From positions 43,594 to 107,593 of the forward strand of contig JABSQZ010000018.1 in assembly GCA_013215505.1 (NCBI GenBank): 64,000 nt of DNA. The letters run 5' to 3'. A model generated the notes under the pieces. That model was not told the origin of the DNA, did not search any database, and worked only from the letters and a program-made list of their open reading frames with translations. Each line of letters opens with the position of its first letter. Position 1 is the stretch's first letter. Shown here piece after piece: positions 15,637 through 30,600 of the stretch. The position numbers were made by a program, and so were the translations under genes. Source of the DNA: Oceanospirillaceae bacterium. GTDB taxonomy: Bacteria > Pseudomonadota > Gammaproteobacteria > Pseudomonadales > Balneatricaceae.

Positions 15637-18600
15637 TTAACTGGCTTTACGTTTGGCCTTTTCGGATTTACTGACGCCCATTAACGCCCATCCACTGAAG
15701 CTCGCCAGAGTCGCCTGCAAATTGATAGATGATGTATCATTGGCAGCCGCACTGTTTTGCAACTTCTGCAGCGCACGCTCTAACTCAGCAGCATCTTGCT
15801 GTTGCTCACTCGGATTCTCTGGTTGTTCAGCTTGGTCTGTGGTAGCAGGTGTTTCACAGGCAGGCTCCCCTTCAACTTCAACACATTGTGTCTCCTCTGA
15901 ACTCTCAGGGTTATTAACTGCTTCCGGATCTACAGCTTCTGCACCTTCTTCACCTTCTACAATTTCTGTAGCTTGTGCATCAGGTTGAATCAGGAAACCG
16001 TCCTCATCGTACAGTAACTCTTCTTCACCAACTTGCTCTTCGGCCGATTCAGTACCCGCCGCAGTTGGCGCTGTCGGAATCACAAAATCTACTCCATCTG
16101 GCTGAAGTTGTACCGCCGTTTGATCACTATGCTGAGCGGGGCGCTGGTTTAAACGCCCCAGTGCCGCTTCTGCATCGGTGCTCAACTGAGTCACTATTGC
16201 CGTTCTGCCACGGGCCACCAAACCTAAATCAGATTGTGCAAATACCTGCTGGGCGAAATTCTCAAACAGATCTGTCTGAGATTGACGAATTAAATCTAAA
16301 CCGCCCTGGGCCAACGAGATGATGAAGGTGGCTTGCTCGCCGCCCGCTGGGTTAGAGGCAAAGGTGAATCTGCCGTACTCGCCCAAAAAGATATCTTCTC
16401 TGAAGTCAGCGTAGAACAGGTCGCTACCGAAAGCACCCATCATCCGGTCCAGTCCCGCGCCACCTAACAGCGTATCGTCACCACCGACAAACAAGTCGAT
16501 TGTTTCAAATATGATGTTATCCGGCTTGCGAGTAATTTGTGAGCCGTCACCGCCGATGATGTCATCACCCGCCGCACCGTCTAACCAATCACCGCCGAAG
16601 CCACCAAAGATAATATCCCGATCGCTGCCGCCAGTGATAGTATCTGCCCCGCCAATACCAGTATTGCCAGTACGGGCTGATATATAGCGCCCGCTAGCGT
16701 CGCTGAATATCTCTCCGTCATCACCAATAATGAGTGTTTCACCGGCTGTATTAGTGATGCGATCGGCACCGACACCGCCAATCGCCTGATCTTCACCTGT
16801 GCCTAAGCTGATAGTATCGTTGCCACCGGTACTGCCATTTAGATCAGTACTGAAGGCCTTGCGGCGAATACCATCAACATATTCAACCTGGCCATTATCG
16901 CCAATCACCGTATCGTTACCGGCACCACCGGCGAGGATATCCCCGGCAAAGCCGCCGATCAGGGTATCGTTACCTGAATCACCACTTAGATCATCGATAT
17001 TACCGCTGTCTGTGCTACTACTATAGGCTTTAGTGACTACATCATTGAGTAGTTCAAAGGAACCGTGGTCACCAATGATCAAATCATTACCACTATCACC
17101 GGCAATAGTATCGCGACCTAAACCACCGATGATCAGGTCATTGCCACTGCCACCGAGTACGCTGTCATCACCACCAGCATCCCTATTGGTATTAGTAATG
17201 TTTATGACCGCAGCTGTGGTCAAAATACGATTGGTATTAGCCAACTGAGTAATGATGCCCTTATCAGCGAAGATAATGTCATTGCCGGCGCCACCGTCAA
17301 TAATGTCTCTGGAGACGACTAAGTTGTCTGCAGTCTCTGGGTTGTCATTGGCAGCATCCGCAGTGTTGACTATATGTAACACTTGAGTCGACAGATCTAA
17401 CCTAACTGACAAGTCCAGATTAATCCCTGAGTCACCGTAGATATGGTCGTTACCACCCAGGCCGAAGATAGTATCTTCACCTGAACCACCGGCAATATGA
17501 TCGTCGAACTCAGAGCCGGTTAATTGATCATTGCCCTGACCACCGAAGATCACTACAGAGCCACCAGCTCCCGAGGCATCGATAATATCGTTGCCCGGAT
17601 TGTTGAATTCTCTGGCAAAGGCGGTTTTCTGATCAGAAGTAGCGCTATAACTACTTCCATCTTGTACTGAATCCCCGAGTAGTATCAACGCACTATCACT
17701 GTTGGAGCCCGTGACAGTCAAAGTGTCATCACCGCCACCGCCGTGAATCACACTGATGCTACCGGCGGCAGTGCCTGCCACTTCAAATTCGTCGTTACCA
17801 ATTCCCAAATAGGTTTCCAGTACTTCGATATTGGTATATTCAATCCCGTGACCCACACCCATGCCTAAACCGGTAATACTAGTCGCTGTTAAAACACCAT
17901 CAACATTATTTTGCACACTGCCATCATTGAACAAGTGCAAGCGATCAGTTTGCTTTGATTCGTCCGTAGCTAATGATTCGATGATTAGCTCGCCATCCAG
18001 CTCAGTCGGTAACATGACCGCACTGATCAGAGAGCGCTGCTTATCGGCGGGAACACCGCCGTCGATGATTAACTTACCGAGGATTTTGTCCAGCGTATGC
18101 GGCTGCAAAACAACCTTTTGTACCGGTTGTTTATCTTGATCATGCTGATAGCTTGGGTTGGGGCTAACAGTCAAAATAATTGCCTGATCCCAATCATTGA
18201 TGCCAAAGGTGACGGTGTTATCGACACTGTTAAATCTACTGTCACCGCTACTATTAGTGACTAGCACTTGCTGGTCGTTAAGTAAGCTAATAGTCACAGC
18301 CGCCGTTGGTTTTTTGCTTAAGCTCAGTGTGTAGTCGTCGGTGTTACTGTTGCTGACAATAGTACTGCCATTAGTGGCTGTCACTATCACCGCACCGCTA
18401 TCGTTATCAACGACCATTAGATTGACTTGCACATCGGCTAAGTTGTCATAATCAGAGTTCGAGACCCCATCACTACTGGTGGTTAATGAGATATTCGCCT
18501 GATAGAGATTTTCTACTGCGACATCGTCTTCTGCACTGACAATAAAGCTCTGCAGTTGATCCCAGTTGCTACTATTAAATGTCAGACTGGCAGTATCCAA

Positions 18601-21600
18601 CCTTAATTGCCCGGTTGTGCCCGTCGGAATGATTTCGGCCAATGCGACTGTTACTGTCTCTCCCACTGCAGGTTGAGTGGCCAGACGTACATTGAAAGTC
18701 TGACTGACCCCATCTTCAACTGCCAGAGGGTTCACACTGCTGGTGACTATTAGGTCAGCTTTATCGTTATCATTAACTGTCACTTCGATGTTGGCGATAT
18801 TCAGCCCGTCAAAGTCAGAGTTTTCGCTGCCGATACTGTGCGAGATGACGTAATCGCGCCGCCCCTCAGCGGCAGTATCATCTACAGCTCTGACATAAAC
18901 ATTATGGGTATCTGTCCAGTTACTCGCTGAATCGACCCTGATCACTAGTGATTCATAGAAGTTAATATTGTCTACAGAGACTAAGACACTGTCGGCTGAG
19001 TCTCCTCCTGGATGTAGCAGTGATTTATCACTGGAAGATGCGCGAGCCGCCGAGACCGTAATGAAAGCCAAAGTCGCGAGCGTAGGTTCAGCGACATCCA
19101 TAGATATTTGGTAGCTATCGCCAACTATTTTTCCTTCATTTACCTCTAGCTGACCATCGACTGCATCTATCTTAACCGCACCATTTTTACTGTCGGCAAC
19201 GTTTAGTGCCAGACCGTTGACAAAGATACCGTTATAGGCGCCATCGGCACTGGCCACGCTATGGTTGATAAAGCTGCTGCGTCCCTCGACTGAGTAAGAA
19301 ACGATTGGCGTAGTGACATCACCTGCAATGTTGAAAGTATCAGCACCTAAGCCACCGATAATAGTTGTTACCATGTCGGCATTGGTGCTGAGCACGTAGA
19401 AGGTATCATCGCCTTCCAGTCCATCGACTTCCGCCAGTTCCACACCGGTGAAACCAACATTCAGACCGGCACCAAAGATGCCCTTGTCGGTAATCATGAA
19501 GCTGTCGTCAGCTTCAGTTCCCAGCACTACTACAGTGTCTGTACCGTTACCGCCATCGATACTTAGCGGTGAGTTGATACTGTATTGAATATTGTCATCG
19601 CCATCTCCGCCAAACAGCTCAACATCACCGCCACCGGCAGTTAACTGACTGCCTTTTTGTAAGAATGCCCGCACCACAAAATTATCATTACCATCTTCTC
19701 CATAGAGCTTAATGGTGGATTTGTTACTGTACACTTTAATGGTGTCCCTACCGTCACCACCGTAGATGACCATCGGTAGGCTATTACCAAAACTCAGGAA
19801 TCCCAGGGTTGTTTCAGTAGTGTTGATTTGATCATCTAAAGCGACATTACCCAGCGACGCCAGGCGATCATCGGCAAACAACTGACCAATTTGGAAATTA
19901 TCGACACCCGCGCCACCATCTAAGGTGGTGATGCTGCTGTTATCGTCAGAGAAGAAATGATCATTACCATCCTGACCATTTATGGTCAAACGTGCATTGA
20001 TATTGCCGTTGTAATTAATCCGCTCAAACGTAGCGGCGTAATCGCCATTGGCATTTAAATGTAAGGCGGCGACAAAGTTAGCCCTGAGCAAGAAGCTATC
20101 AGCATCACTGGTGCCATTGATGGTTAAGGTATCAGCGCCAGAGTCTGCAAGACCTGTGTCCAGGACATCGATAACATAACCGGCATTGTTCGCGGTGCGA
20201 TTAATCACATAACTATCGCTGCCCTGCCCGCCATCTAACTGCAACTTATCCGCGCGAGAGTGCAACTGGTTGACAGTGATAAGATCATCCCCGTCACCGG
20301 TATTGACAACAGTATCACCCGTTAACTGCTGCACATCTAATAGCACTTGATCATTGCCAGCACCGGTATTGATCTGTATTTCAACAGCACTGAGTTTTCC
20401 GTACAGCGCCACTGTGGCCGCTTCACTGTCAGCGTTACCAAGATCGGTATTCAACACTAGTGAGGTGTTCGCTTTTAGGCTGGCACCTTGTTCTACGATC
20501 AGATCATCACCCGCGTTCAGCGTAATGGATCCCAAGTTCGCCTCAACAGTGGCGGTACTGGCAAAGGTCAAAATATCTGTGCTTGCAGCAGAGTCGGTGG
20601 CGGTCAGACTAATGTCACCGCTGTTAGACAAGACACCTTCTAATACCGTCAGTGGACTATTCGCCGCGATATTAATATCACTAGCAGCACTGACACCGTT
20701 CAACAAATTAGTCACATCACCGAGTTGTAAATGCCCAGTGTTTAGCCAATCGATAGCACCACTGTCAGCTTGAGCTTCTAAATAATTTATTTTCGAGCTA
20801 ATCGCACTGTTTTCACCAATATTAGCTGCGGCGATAATACTGACGTGACCAGCGGTGATGTTTATCCCGGAGGTCGCGCCATTATTGATACTGGCTGCAC
20901 CGACTAAATAGATATCAGCATCTGCCGCACCGGCATTATCAGAATCCGCCACTAAATTACCCAGTATTAAATCACCAACGGTTTCACCTATATAGGTATT
21001 TAAAGCACTGTAACTGTTTAAAACTCCTGAATTGCTAGCATCCGTATCTATTTCTAGCTGGTTACCATATTGGCCGATACCACCTTTGAGGGCATTCAAG
21101 CTAATCGACTTAGCGCTGATATCACTATCACCGACCAAGCTCAAAAGCTGATTATTATTGTCGCTCTGCGCATCCAATATCGATTTAGTGGCCTTCAATG
21201 TAACCGTTGCCTGCGAGCTAATATAATCAACACGTAAATCTTTTTCTACCGCGTTCAGATAAATATCACCCTGTGCCTTAGCTTTCACTGCCCCAGTGAG
21301 CTTAATGTCTAAATAATTGTTGATTCCCGTTTGACGGTTACCAATGCCATTACCTGCCAACAAGACCAAGCTTTGAGCGCGGATGTTAATGATGGCGCTG
21401 GCGGAATCCGCAATAGCGTCCAAGATGTCATGGGCTGCTAGCAAGCTGACGACACCTGTACTGGTGCTGATTTTCTCGACTACAATATCAGCACTACCAC
21501 CCGGAGCCAGGCCACTGGCCAAACTTACTTCGCTATCTGCCAATAAACCAGCACCTATAGTGATGTTGCCGACTGCTGCTATATCCGCAACATTCAAGTG

Positions 21601-24600
21601 ACTAATCGCATGAGTAGCACCGGCTATATCAGCGCTTCCCTCTACCTGCCAAAGATTAACCGATCCTGTTGCATCGACACTTAACTGCCCCGCATTGGCA
21701 ACTTGAATGCGCAGCGCACTGCCATTCGTTGCCTGGATATTACCTTTAGTGATCAACACCAAATCGCCGGCGCTGAGGATCGCCGCGTTGCTCGCACTCC
21801 CCGTATCAATAAGATTACCGGCAATACTCAAGCGCACCCAAGCTGATCCATTGATAACATTAACTTTTAAGTCGCCTTCGTGCTCGAGCGCAATACCGGC
21901 ATTAAGCCCGGTGGTTACCGCGGTCAAACTGGCAGGCCCTTTAAGGTTGAGATCATCCCAGAGCTGAATGGTGACACTTTCTAATTGCATCACAATCTCA
22001 TTTTGCAACAGCTCTAGTGAGCTGCCAGGTGCCACACTCTGAGTAACCACTCGCTCCCAGGGGGCACCATTGGCTTCAAAATTGGTGTCATTCAAATCGA
22101 GATCATCTACGCTACCGGTGTATTGAAACAATGCGGGAATCCCGTCTTGATCCACTTCAACCAAGTCACCATTATAGAGTGTTGTGATGCCCGTGGTGAT
22201 GGCCTTAATAGTGCTCACGCCTTGCCATTGTGTGTTAGCGTAATCTATCTCTAATTGTGAAACACTAGTCGCAGTGGTTGCATTGCCCCCTTTATAACGA
22301 TAGAAATCATACACAGTAGCCACAACATCATTACCGGTCGCCTGCGATAGCAGAATACGCTCATCATTAGTGAGGTTATCAACACCATCGGCCATGTTAA
22401 TACTGACCCGGTCACCAGTGTTTCCCAAGCCTAGTTTTGCACTGAGCACAATTTGACTACCGCTGGCCCATACATCGATATTAGCCACTTCCGCCGTTGT
22501 CGCCCCCACCCCACCAATAATTGGCGTACCTGGGTAAAGTTTAGCCACAATACCCGGTGAAAGTATGCTGTTAAATATAGGCAGGTTCTCAGTAATTTTA
22601 ACCAACACATCGGATTTAAACTGACTGTCATTGTCTGGATCCGTGGAGCCGTTATCAGCCTTTAACTGCGCCAATTTATCGTAAGTCTGATCATATTCCG
22701 AACTACTAATAAATGTGCTGTTCAGTGCGGCAATAGCACTCTGAGCCTGAATTTTTTCTATACCCAAAAGACCACTAAAAAGGTTCTCGTAGTTGGCATA
22801 GTCGGCTGCGTTAGATAAGTAAACGTCAGTGCGTAAATTCTGCCAATACTTATGATATAAGTCTGTCGCCAAGCTACCTGCATCGTCAGGGTCAGAGGCA
22901 TAGCTCCTATCGTAGCGATCGGCGCTCGATATACTATTGTGGTAGTTGCTTACCGCCAATTTGGCCGCTGCCAAGTTAGCATCGGTTTCAGCTTGCGTAG
23001 CCGCTTCTGGTAATTCTAAAAACAAGCTATCAAAGGCAGCATAATCATTCACATCTGTTTGATACGGTACTACGTCATTACGTAAAATCTGCCAGTATTG
23101 GTGGTACAAGGTTGTGTCATCATTGGCGGCACCACTGATTTGAGTTTCTGCATAAAAACGCTGCGCTGTACGGGTATCTAAACCGGCAGTACGTGTTTCA
23201 TCGGTATTGGCATCTAAAATATAGCCATCGACCGCAGTCAACTGAACACCATACACTCCACTATCTTGCGGGGCATCATCCTGTAGTGCAGCCAGGATAC
23301 TATTGACGTTAAGATTACCGGTCACTTCAGTCAATGCTACATGACCTTGTGCATTAACCGTCACCGTCCCTGCACTATTGAGGCGCGCGGAATCGATACT
23401 TAATGCCCGGGTATTTGACCCTACCTCACCCCCTAAAGTAGTAAGGTTAATACTGTTGGCCAGGATCGAGGTCGATTGACCCACAGAGGCTTTATAAATT
23501 CCTCCACCGGCATTAATATCGACGCTGTATTTTGCCGATATCTGATTGATGTATAACATATTAGAACTTGTCAGAGCATTGCCAAAGCGGTCTTCGCCCG
23601 GGTTGTCATCTTGTACCACACCCAGCGAGATACTCCCCGCGTCAGATACGATGCTGTTACCGCGGGCGGCACTGTTGCCCTCTAAAATGATATTAATATC
23701 GCCATAAGCTTGAAAGCTCGCCTGTTCGGTTAAGGCATAAACACCATCGGCCATGTTAATCGAACCATTTACAGAAGTAACATTCAAACTACCGGCATCC
23801 GCCAGTTTTATCTTGCCCGAAAAGATAATATTACCAGCGCTCACAATATTAACATTCGGTGTTGCATTACTACCCAAGAAATTGATATTGATATCATAAT
23901 CAGCTTTTAACGAGTGCGTGTAATAATCTTTCAGCCCTACAATGGTGGTTAGCTTAGTGTGTACGGTTTTCTGGCGTAACCAGCCACCGCCAGTGGTCCA
24001 GGTATCTTTATCGTAACCATTAACACTGCTATTCCCGTCGGTCTGTTGATAAGTCACTGTATAGTCGGCGCTATCAGGTTTCGGGCCACTGCTTAGCGTC
24101 AATACCGATTCAGATTCAAGTAGCGGCGTTTTATCAGTAAATTCAACGTTTTTCCATGTATAACTAGTATCTGCCACTAAGAAATCGGCAAACTCATTAT
24201 CGCCAAACAAATTAAAGCTCTTTTTCTCATATTTATAAACGGTCGTTTTAGTCTTTTCCTGACCTTCGGTCCAAACATAACGTGAACCTGCAGTCACTTT
24301 ATAGACAAACGCATTCGGCTCACTACTGATCGTCGCATTCACTTCGCTATAGACAATTTTGGAAATTTCACCCGTGTCCGGATCAGCCGACACTAGTTCT
24401 CCCTTATACTGGGTATGTGTAGCTTCTGCACCGTTATACTGATATTCATCTTTAGAGAGGCGTTGACTATCAATAATCGTGATTTTACCTTCACGGTATT
24501 CTCGAGTATCAAGGTCATTGAGTACCAAATCATAGCCACTGTTGTTCTCAATGAACACCGACGCATATCCGCTGGCCGCCACTATACGTCCATTACCGGT

Positions 24601-27600
24601 GCTGAGGATTTGTCCGGCGATGACAATTTCACCGCCACTGGGCGCGATATCATCGATAACAATCGCCTGATTGGCGGCATCCCAATAACCAGATACTGGG
24701 ACTGCAACGTTCGTTGTCGGGTCAGTAAAACTAATACCAGCAAGGGACTGACCTTTCTTGTTAACAAAATCAAGGTTTCGCGCACCGCCATAGAAGCTTT
24801 CAGCTACCGTCAGATAAACAGTATTAACGCCACTTTGAATCAAGCCATTAACGTTAAGATACTGGGCTGTCAGGGTGATTTTACCCATCGACAAAATTTG
24901 TGAAGTATCGGCCAAAATTGCAGTATCTAAACCTGCTACTTGCTCCGAGCTAAAATTCTTACTGGCATAATTACCCGCTTCGTTCCAGACCTTATCTCGC
25001 ATGACTTGATATTTAATATACTTCCGTGGGTCCTGATTGGTATGGAACCAAGCATCAGAATTCAGCGTAAAATCACCCGCGGCAAAAACATTGACAGTCT
25101 CTGCACGAATTTGGGTAGATACCTCGATAGACCCCGCGCGGTTAGTAATAAAGGCGCCGCCATTTTCGTTGACGACATTACCCTGGATATACATGTTTTG
25201 TGGAATATCAGGTAAAGTGAAAGCACCATAAGTTTGTCTAGCATCGACACCCGGGTTTTGATAAATAACAATTTCATTGGTCATCGTTGCTGCGGAGCCT
25301 GCTGGCGTTTGAGCGCCCCGAATCGCCAGCGAATTCGCGTCTTGATAATTTATTTGCACGGCACCTGGCGTAAAGGTTTTAAGGGAACCGCCCACCAGTT
25401 CAACACGTTGTGTGTCTTGGACTACCACATCATTGACCCGCAATGAAAACGAGGTGCTATTCGATATTTGAATAGTCGCACCTTCACGCGCCTGCAAATT
25501 TCCGATATTAGCTTGCGCGGCTATTGAGGTAGCGGCTTTACCGTCAATTTGTAGATAGACAGAGCCGGGGGACGCATAAATATCCGGCAGATCTATGATT
25601 AATATATCCAGTGCCTGATTATACACTTGACCTGTGGCGTGCCCGGTATCTGCCACACTCCAAAAATTACTGGGCGAAAAGACCTCTGTCCATAAATCTA
25701 TATCCGTATAATCAGCTAATTCAAGGATCGCTTCCTGATTAATTTTGCTCTCATAGAATTTACCATTTGCCAGTTGGATAACCTGCCCATCACTTACTGT
25801 ATGCGTATAATCAGATAAACCCAAAGCTTCGATTTTCTGATCAATCTGTGCCAATTGTACTTGATAACGGGCTACCGCCTCTGCATTTGACCCGTGATCA
25901 CGCAACCAGCTAAGCACCTGCGCTCGCTGTTCAAACAATACCGTACTTAAGTTGGTGAATGTCAGTGTCGGAGACTCTAATTCTTTAGGCTTAATCACAT
26001 AAAATTCATCCGTCATCGCCTCGGCTAATTCATCAGTGATCGCACTTTCATAAACGTTGTACCTCGCTACTTGATCCGTACTTAAGCTGGCACCCAGACT
26101 CTTCCAGCGTGATATATTAGAATAATTTTCGCCTTGCAGTTCCACTTCAACACTGTCTTGCGGCAGATACTTATAATACTGAGTGCCGTGGTGAACCACC
26201 GTATCTTGAGTGATGCGAAAATTAATTTTATCCACCGCCAGCGCCTGCATTACGTAGACAGCATCAGTGGGTAAATTAGGCACAACGACGTGCCCATCAG
26301 CATCTGGTACGCCAAACAGTTGTTCTTTTTCAAAGTCTGTTAATAAGTCAATATTAATCACACCTTGAGCGTCAACCACGCCGGAACGGTCTAAGATATC
26401 TTGAATTTCGGCCGTGGGCCGAATCTGTAAGAAACTTAGATTGTTCACCCCTGCAATCACGCTTGCACTAGCGTCTATGGTGAAATTATTGCTTGAATAG
26501 ACACTGCCGCTACGATCGATATTTGAGCCGTAAGGCACGAGTGATAAGGACAACATTAAACCGGATTCACTGGCGCGATCGCCGCCGCCTTTGCCTTCTC
26601 GAGCTTCAATAGTCACATCCGTCATCGATTTAATATCAGCATTCGCACCGATCGTCACCAAATTAATCTCGACAATATTGGCACTTGGCGCAGGTACACT
26701 AACGTTGAGACCTACCGATACCGACGTCAACTCAACATTCGCGCTACTTTCAAGAAGATTTAAGACACCTTGACTACTCTTACCTGCGTAAATATACAGA
26801 TCGCCGACTTTAATATCAGCATTGCTAATCGATACTGAATTATTGGCATAAGTAGTCACCAACGCAGTTCCGCCCGCAGCAGAACTCAAGCCAGATATTG
26901 CCAGAACATCAGCGCTGGCACGGTTTTCTGAATCGGTTTTTGCCGTTATGTAGACCGCACCGGTGATGTTTTCAATCTTCGCACCGTTGAGGTTCACCGC
27001 GGTATTTGAGGTCGCCGTTATCTGACTGGTCGCCGCATTCGCCCCACCGATAAAACTGAAAGTTTCCAGAGTAATATTATCAATGGTATTTATATCTTGT
27101 TTAGCGTCAATTCTAATCGTGGCCTTGTCGTCATAACTACCCAATCCCAGTAGCTCAACATTATCGCTCAAGTTAATCTTCGATGAATTATTCAGGTTGG
27201 TATCGCTTAATAAAACCGCCACACTGGCCAGGCTAGCAGAACCGGTACTCAAACTTTTAGCGTTATCATATTCGGATTTATCAAAGCTATTTAACGTGTT
27301 AATGGTAATATCATGAGCGCTAATGTTACTTGCCAAGATACCTGGAATAGAGGTATTGGTACTCGCCCCAACGTTAACATCTGCCTTGGTATCAATATCT
27401 ATACTCAGCCCCGCTCCCCCTCCCGCTGTAAGACCTAAGCTTAAAGCATCTGCGCTAGCGTCAATTTTTTGCGTTAACTTACTACTCAAATCGAACCCAG
27501 TGGCAGTGATGCTCACACCCTTACCGATATTGGCGATCACAGCCTGCTTGCTGGTCACATCGCTCTGCGCCCCTGCTCCCGCGACAAAGCCACCCGCCCC

Positions 27601-30600
27601 CGCAACGGTTACTGGCAATAAGGTGTCGTCACCGAATGCTTTAATCGAAATATTGACGGCACTTAGACTACTGTTATCACCTATCTGCACTAGCACTTCA
27701 TCGACATTGGTGCTGCCTTGCTCAATCTGAGCAATCATGGCGCCCGCAGCGACAGCGCCAACAGCACCACCACTGGCATCAGCGAACGCTATATTCTTAG
27801 CAGTAGCATATAAGGTCAAGCTATCGACGGCATTTAGCGTCGCTACATCAGTCGTCACTTTGACGGTGGTCGTTATAGCCACATCGGCACGGTTAGCACT
27901 CGCTGCACCTAACGCAGCGGCAAAACCAAAGGCTTGAGTTTTGCTTATATTATTATCAGCCGACGCCGTTAAGCTGATATCTTGCGCATCAATTTTGCTA
28001 TCTTTAATCCGGCTTGAGATCTGGCTGCGCACATCATTACGCACTAACGCAACCCCCAGCGCTCCGCCAATACTGGCACTTAAGGCAATATTGGTCACGT
28101 TAGCGCTAAGTTTAGTCGTTTCATTGGCATCAATCTTAACTTCACCACCACTAGTGGCCGCGCCACTGCCCATCACATCGGCAGTAATTAGGTTATTGAC
28201 TTGGTTGTCAATGTCGACACCACCGCCACTGGCGCCGAATAACCCAGCGCTAAAAGTAACCGCCGTCGCATCCACATCCTTTATCTCGGCATTGCCGTGC
28301 GCTATGACATCTAGGCCATTTTCAGCCAACACTTGGTATTGCGAGCTGCCTAAATTCCGGCTGCTGTTGAGATTTAAATAGGCATCCGCATGCATCGCTA
28401 TATCATTGTCGATCAAGGTGACTGAAATGGATACCGCGCCACCAAGCCCAACCGCTACTGCCACGGCTGCTGCCACCGCATCCGCTTTCAGTATCTGCCC
28501 ATCTGCATCCGCATTGATGCTGATTTTATTAGCCGCCAACATATCGGTACTATCGACATAAGCCTGAGTAGTGCCATATATTTTGTTGGTTAAGTTAATC
28601 CCGACACCAGCACCAGCAAGAGCAACCGTACCTCCTGCGACCGCGACACTTGCACCATAAACACTACTATCTATGCTTGAGATAGACGTTGCATTTACGT
28701 TTATATCATTGAGCGAGAGCAGTGATGAGTTGTTAACATATGCCTGTGTCACATGGCCATCGTGACTGTCATTACCGATGGTGTTTTCAGCCAGAGTAAC
28801 ACCAATAGCAGCGGCACCGGCACCGGCACCAACTCCCGCAGCACCCGCGGCGGCGCCCACCGTAGAGATTATTTTGGCGCTGCTCTTCGCCAGTACATCG
28901 ATATTCTGTAGACCGTACTGGGCAGTATTGTAAACTTGTGAAAACGATCCAGGTGACTCAGTTTTCAAGGCTGCCAAGTCAATGTAGTGATCCAACGCTT
29001 CCCAATCTGGATATGTTCCACTATCAATTGCGCTGATAGCATCCTCTAAACTAACGACGCTGCTACCTTGGTATAAATAGGTACCTGATGGAAAAATAAC
29101 TTTGTCCTGTGGATTAACCACCGTATGTTCGACCCCGACAGTATTACCACTATTATCATAGGCGAAACCATCGGAAGCATAGTCAGGTCGTAAGTCAATA
29201 TTGGCACCATTATAGCGATAGACCCCACCCGCAAACTCAACCAATTGACCATTCGCTAATTGTTGAATCTCATCAGTCTCTTGATAGTCCGCTCTAGGCT
29301 TAGTGGTTAACCTTGCATTTTCGACATAGGCCTTGGTTATGTTATTGATATCATTTTCACCCAAGACACCTGCCCCAGCTACACCCACCCCGACACTACC
29401 ACCGGCCATGGACACTGACGCTGCCTCAGCACTCATGTCAATCTTACTGCTTTGCTCTGCATTCACAGAGATGCCACCATTAACCGTTTCAACATCGATA
29501 CTTTCTATGTGCGCGATCACTGTATTGGCAACTTTATTAATACCTTCAGCCGCACCAATAGAGAGTGATAATCCGGTCGCGCCACCCGCAAAACCCACTG
29601 AGACCCCGACCAAAGTGGCCTTTATAGTTGAAGTATCTTTAGCCAGTACCGCCAACGACTCACTCAGTATCTGTACATTACTCGCACGCAATCCAATAAC
29701 TTTGGCTTCAACTTGATTATATATCTCGTTCTTGGCAACCGAAACGCCAACAGATATCGCTACACCAAGACCACTCGACAAGCCTAAAGCCAAGCTCGCT
29801 GAAGCAGCAGTGGCGGTAATTTTCGCCGTATTAATCGCACTGACCGATATTTTTGCTGCAACAACAATATCGTCGTTATCACTACTGTTATCGATATAAG
29901 CCAAGGTACTGGAATAAACTTGGTTAGTGGTACCTACACCTGAACCAGCCCCGGCGGCACCAAATCCAGTTGAAGCGGCAACGGCTGCGGAACCCGCCCC
30001 AACCTCTGCGGTGATGGTCATATCATTAGATGCAGCAATGCTTAAATCAGCACTATAAATGCTAGAGTCTTTGATATACGCGATGACATTTAGCTTTTTT
30101 GTATCACTACCGATCTGATTATCAGTAATCGCCGCGCCAATGGAAATACCGGCAGCTCCTGTACTACCAACAGCCGCCGCGGCAGAAACCGCTACTACAG
30201 TAGAAGAAATATTCGATATATTCTCGGCATCGACAATCACGTTACCAAGCTTAGCAGCGCTGGTGCCTAATTGAGCACCACTAACATAAGCTTGAGTTGA
30301 TCCATATATTTCGTTGTTTGCATCGGCACCAGCACCACTAATACCCAAGGCGCCTCCGGCGCCGCTTAATCCTACGGCGAGGCTTGCAGCATATGCTTCC
30401 GCTATAATAGTATTATCGGCTAAAGCGTTAAGCGTGACAGTGCCACTGTTTATTTGTGCCACTCCTTCGATATAGGCCGCAGTATTACTATTGACCTCAT
30501 TTTCCGCCAATGCAACACCGATAGCCAATGCGGCACCAACCGTACTGCCGTAACTGGCAGCGAGAGATGCACCTATTGCAACCACCGTGATCTTCGAGGT

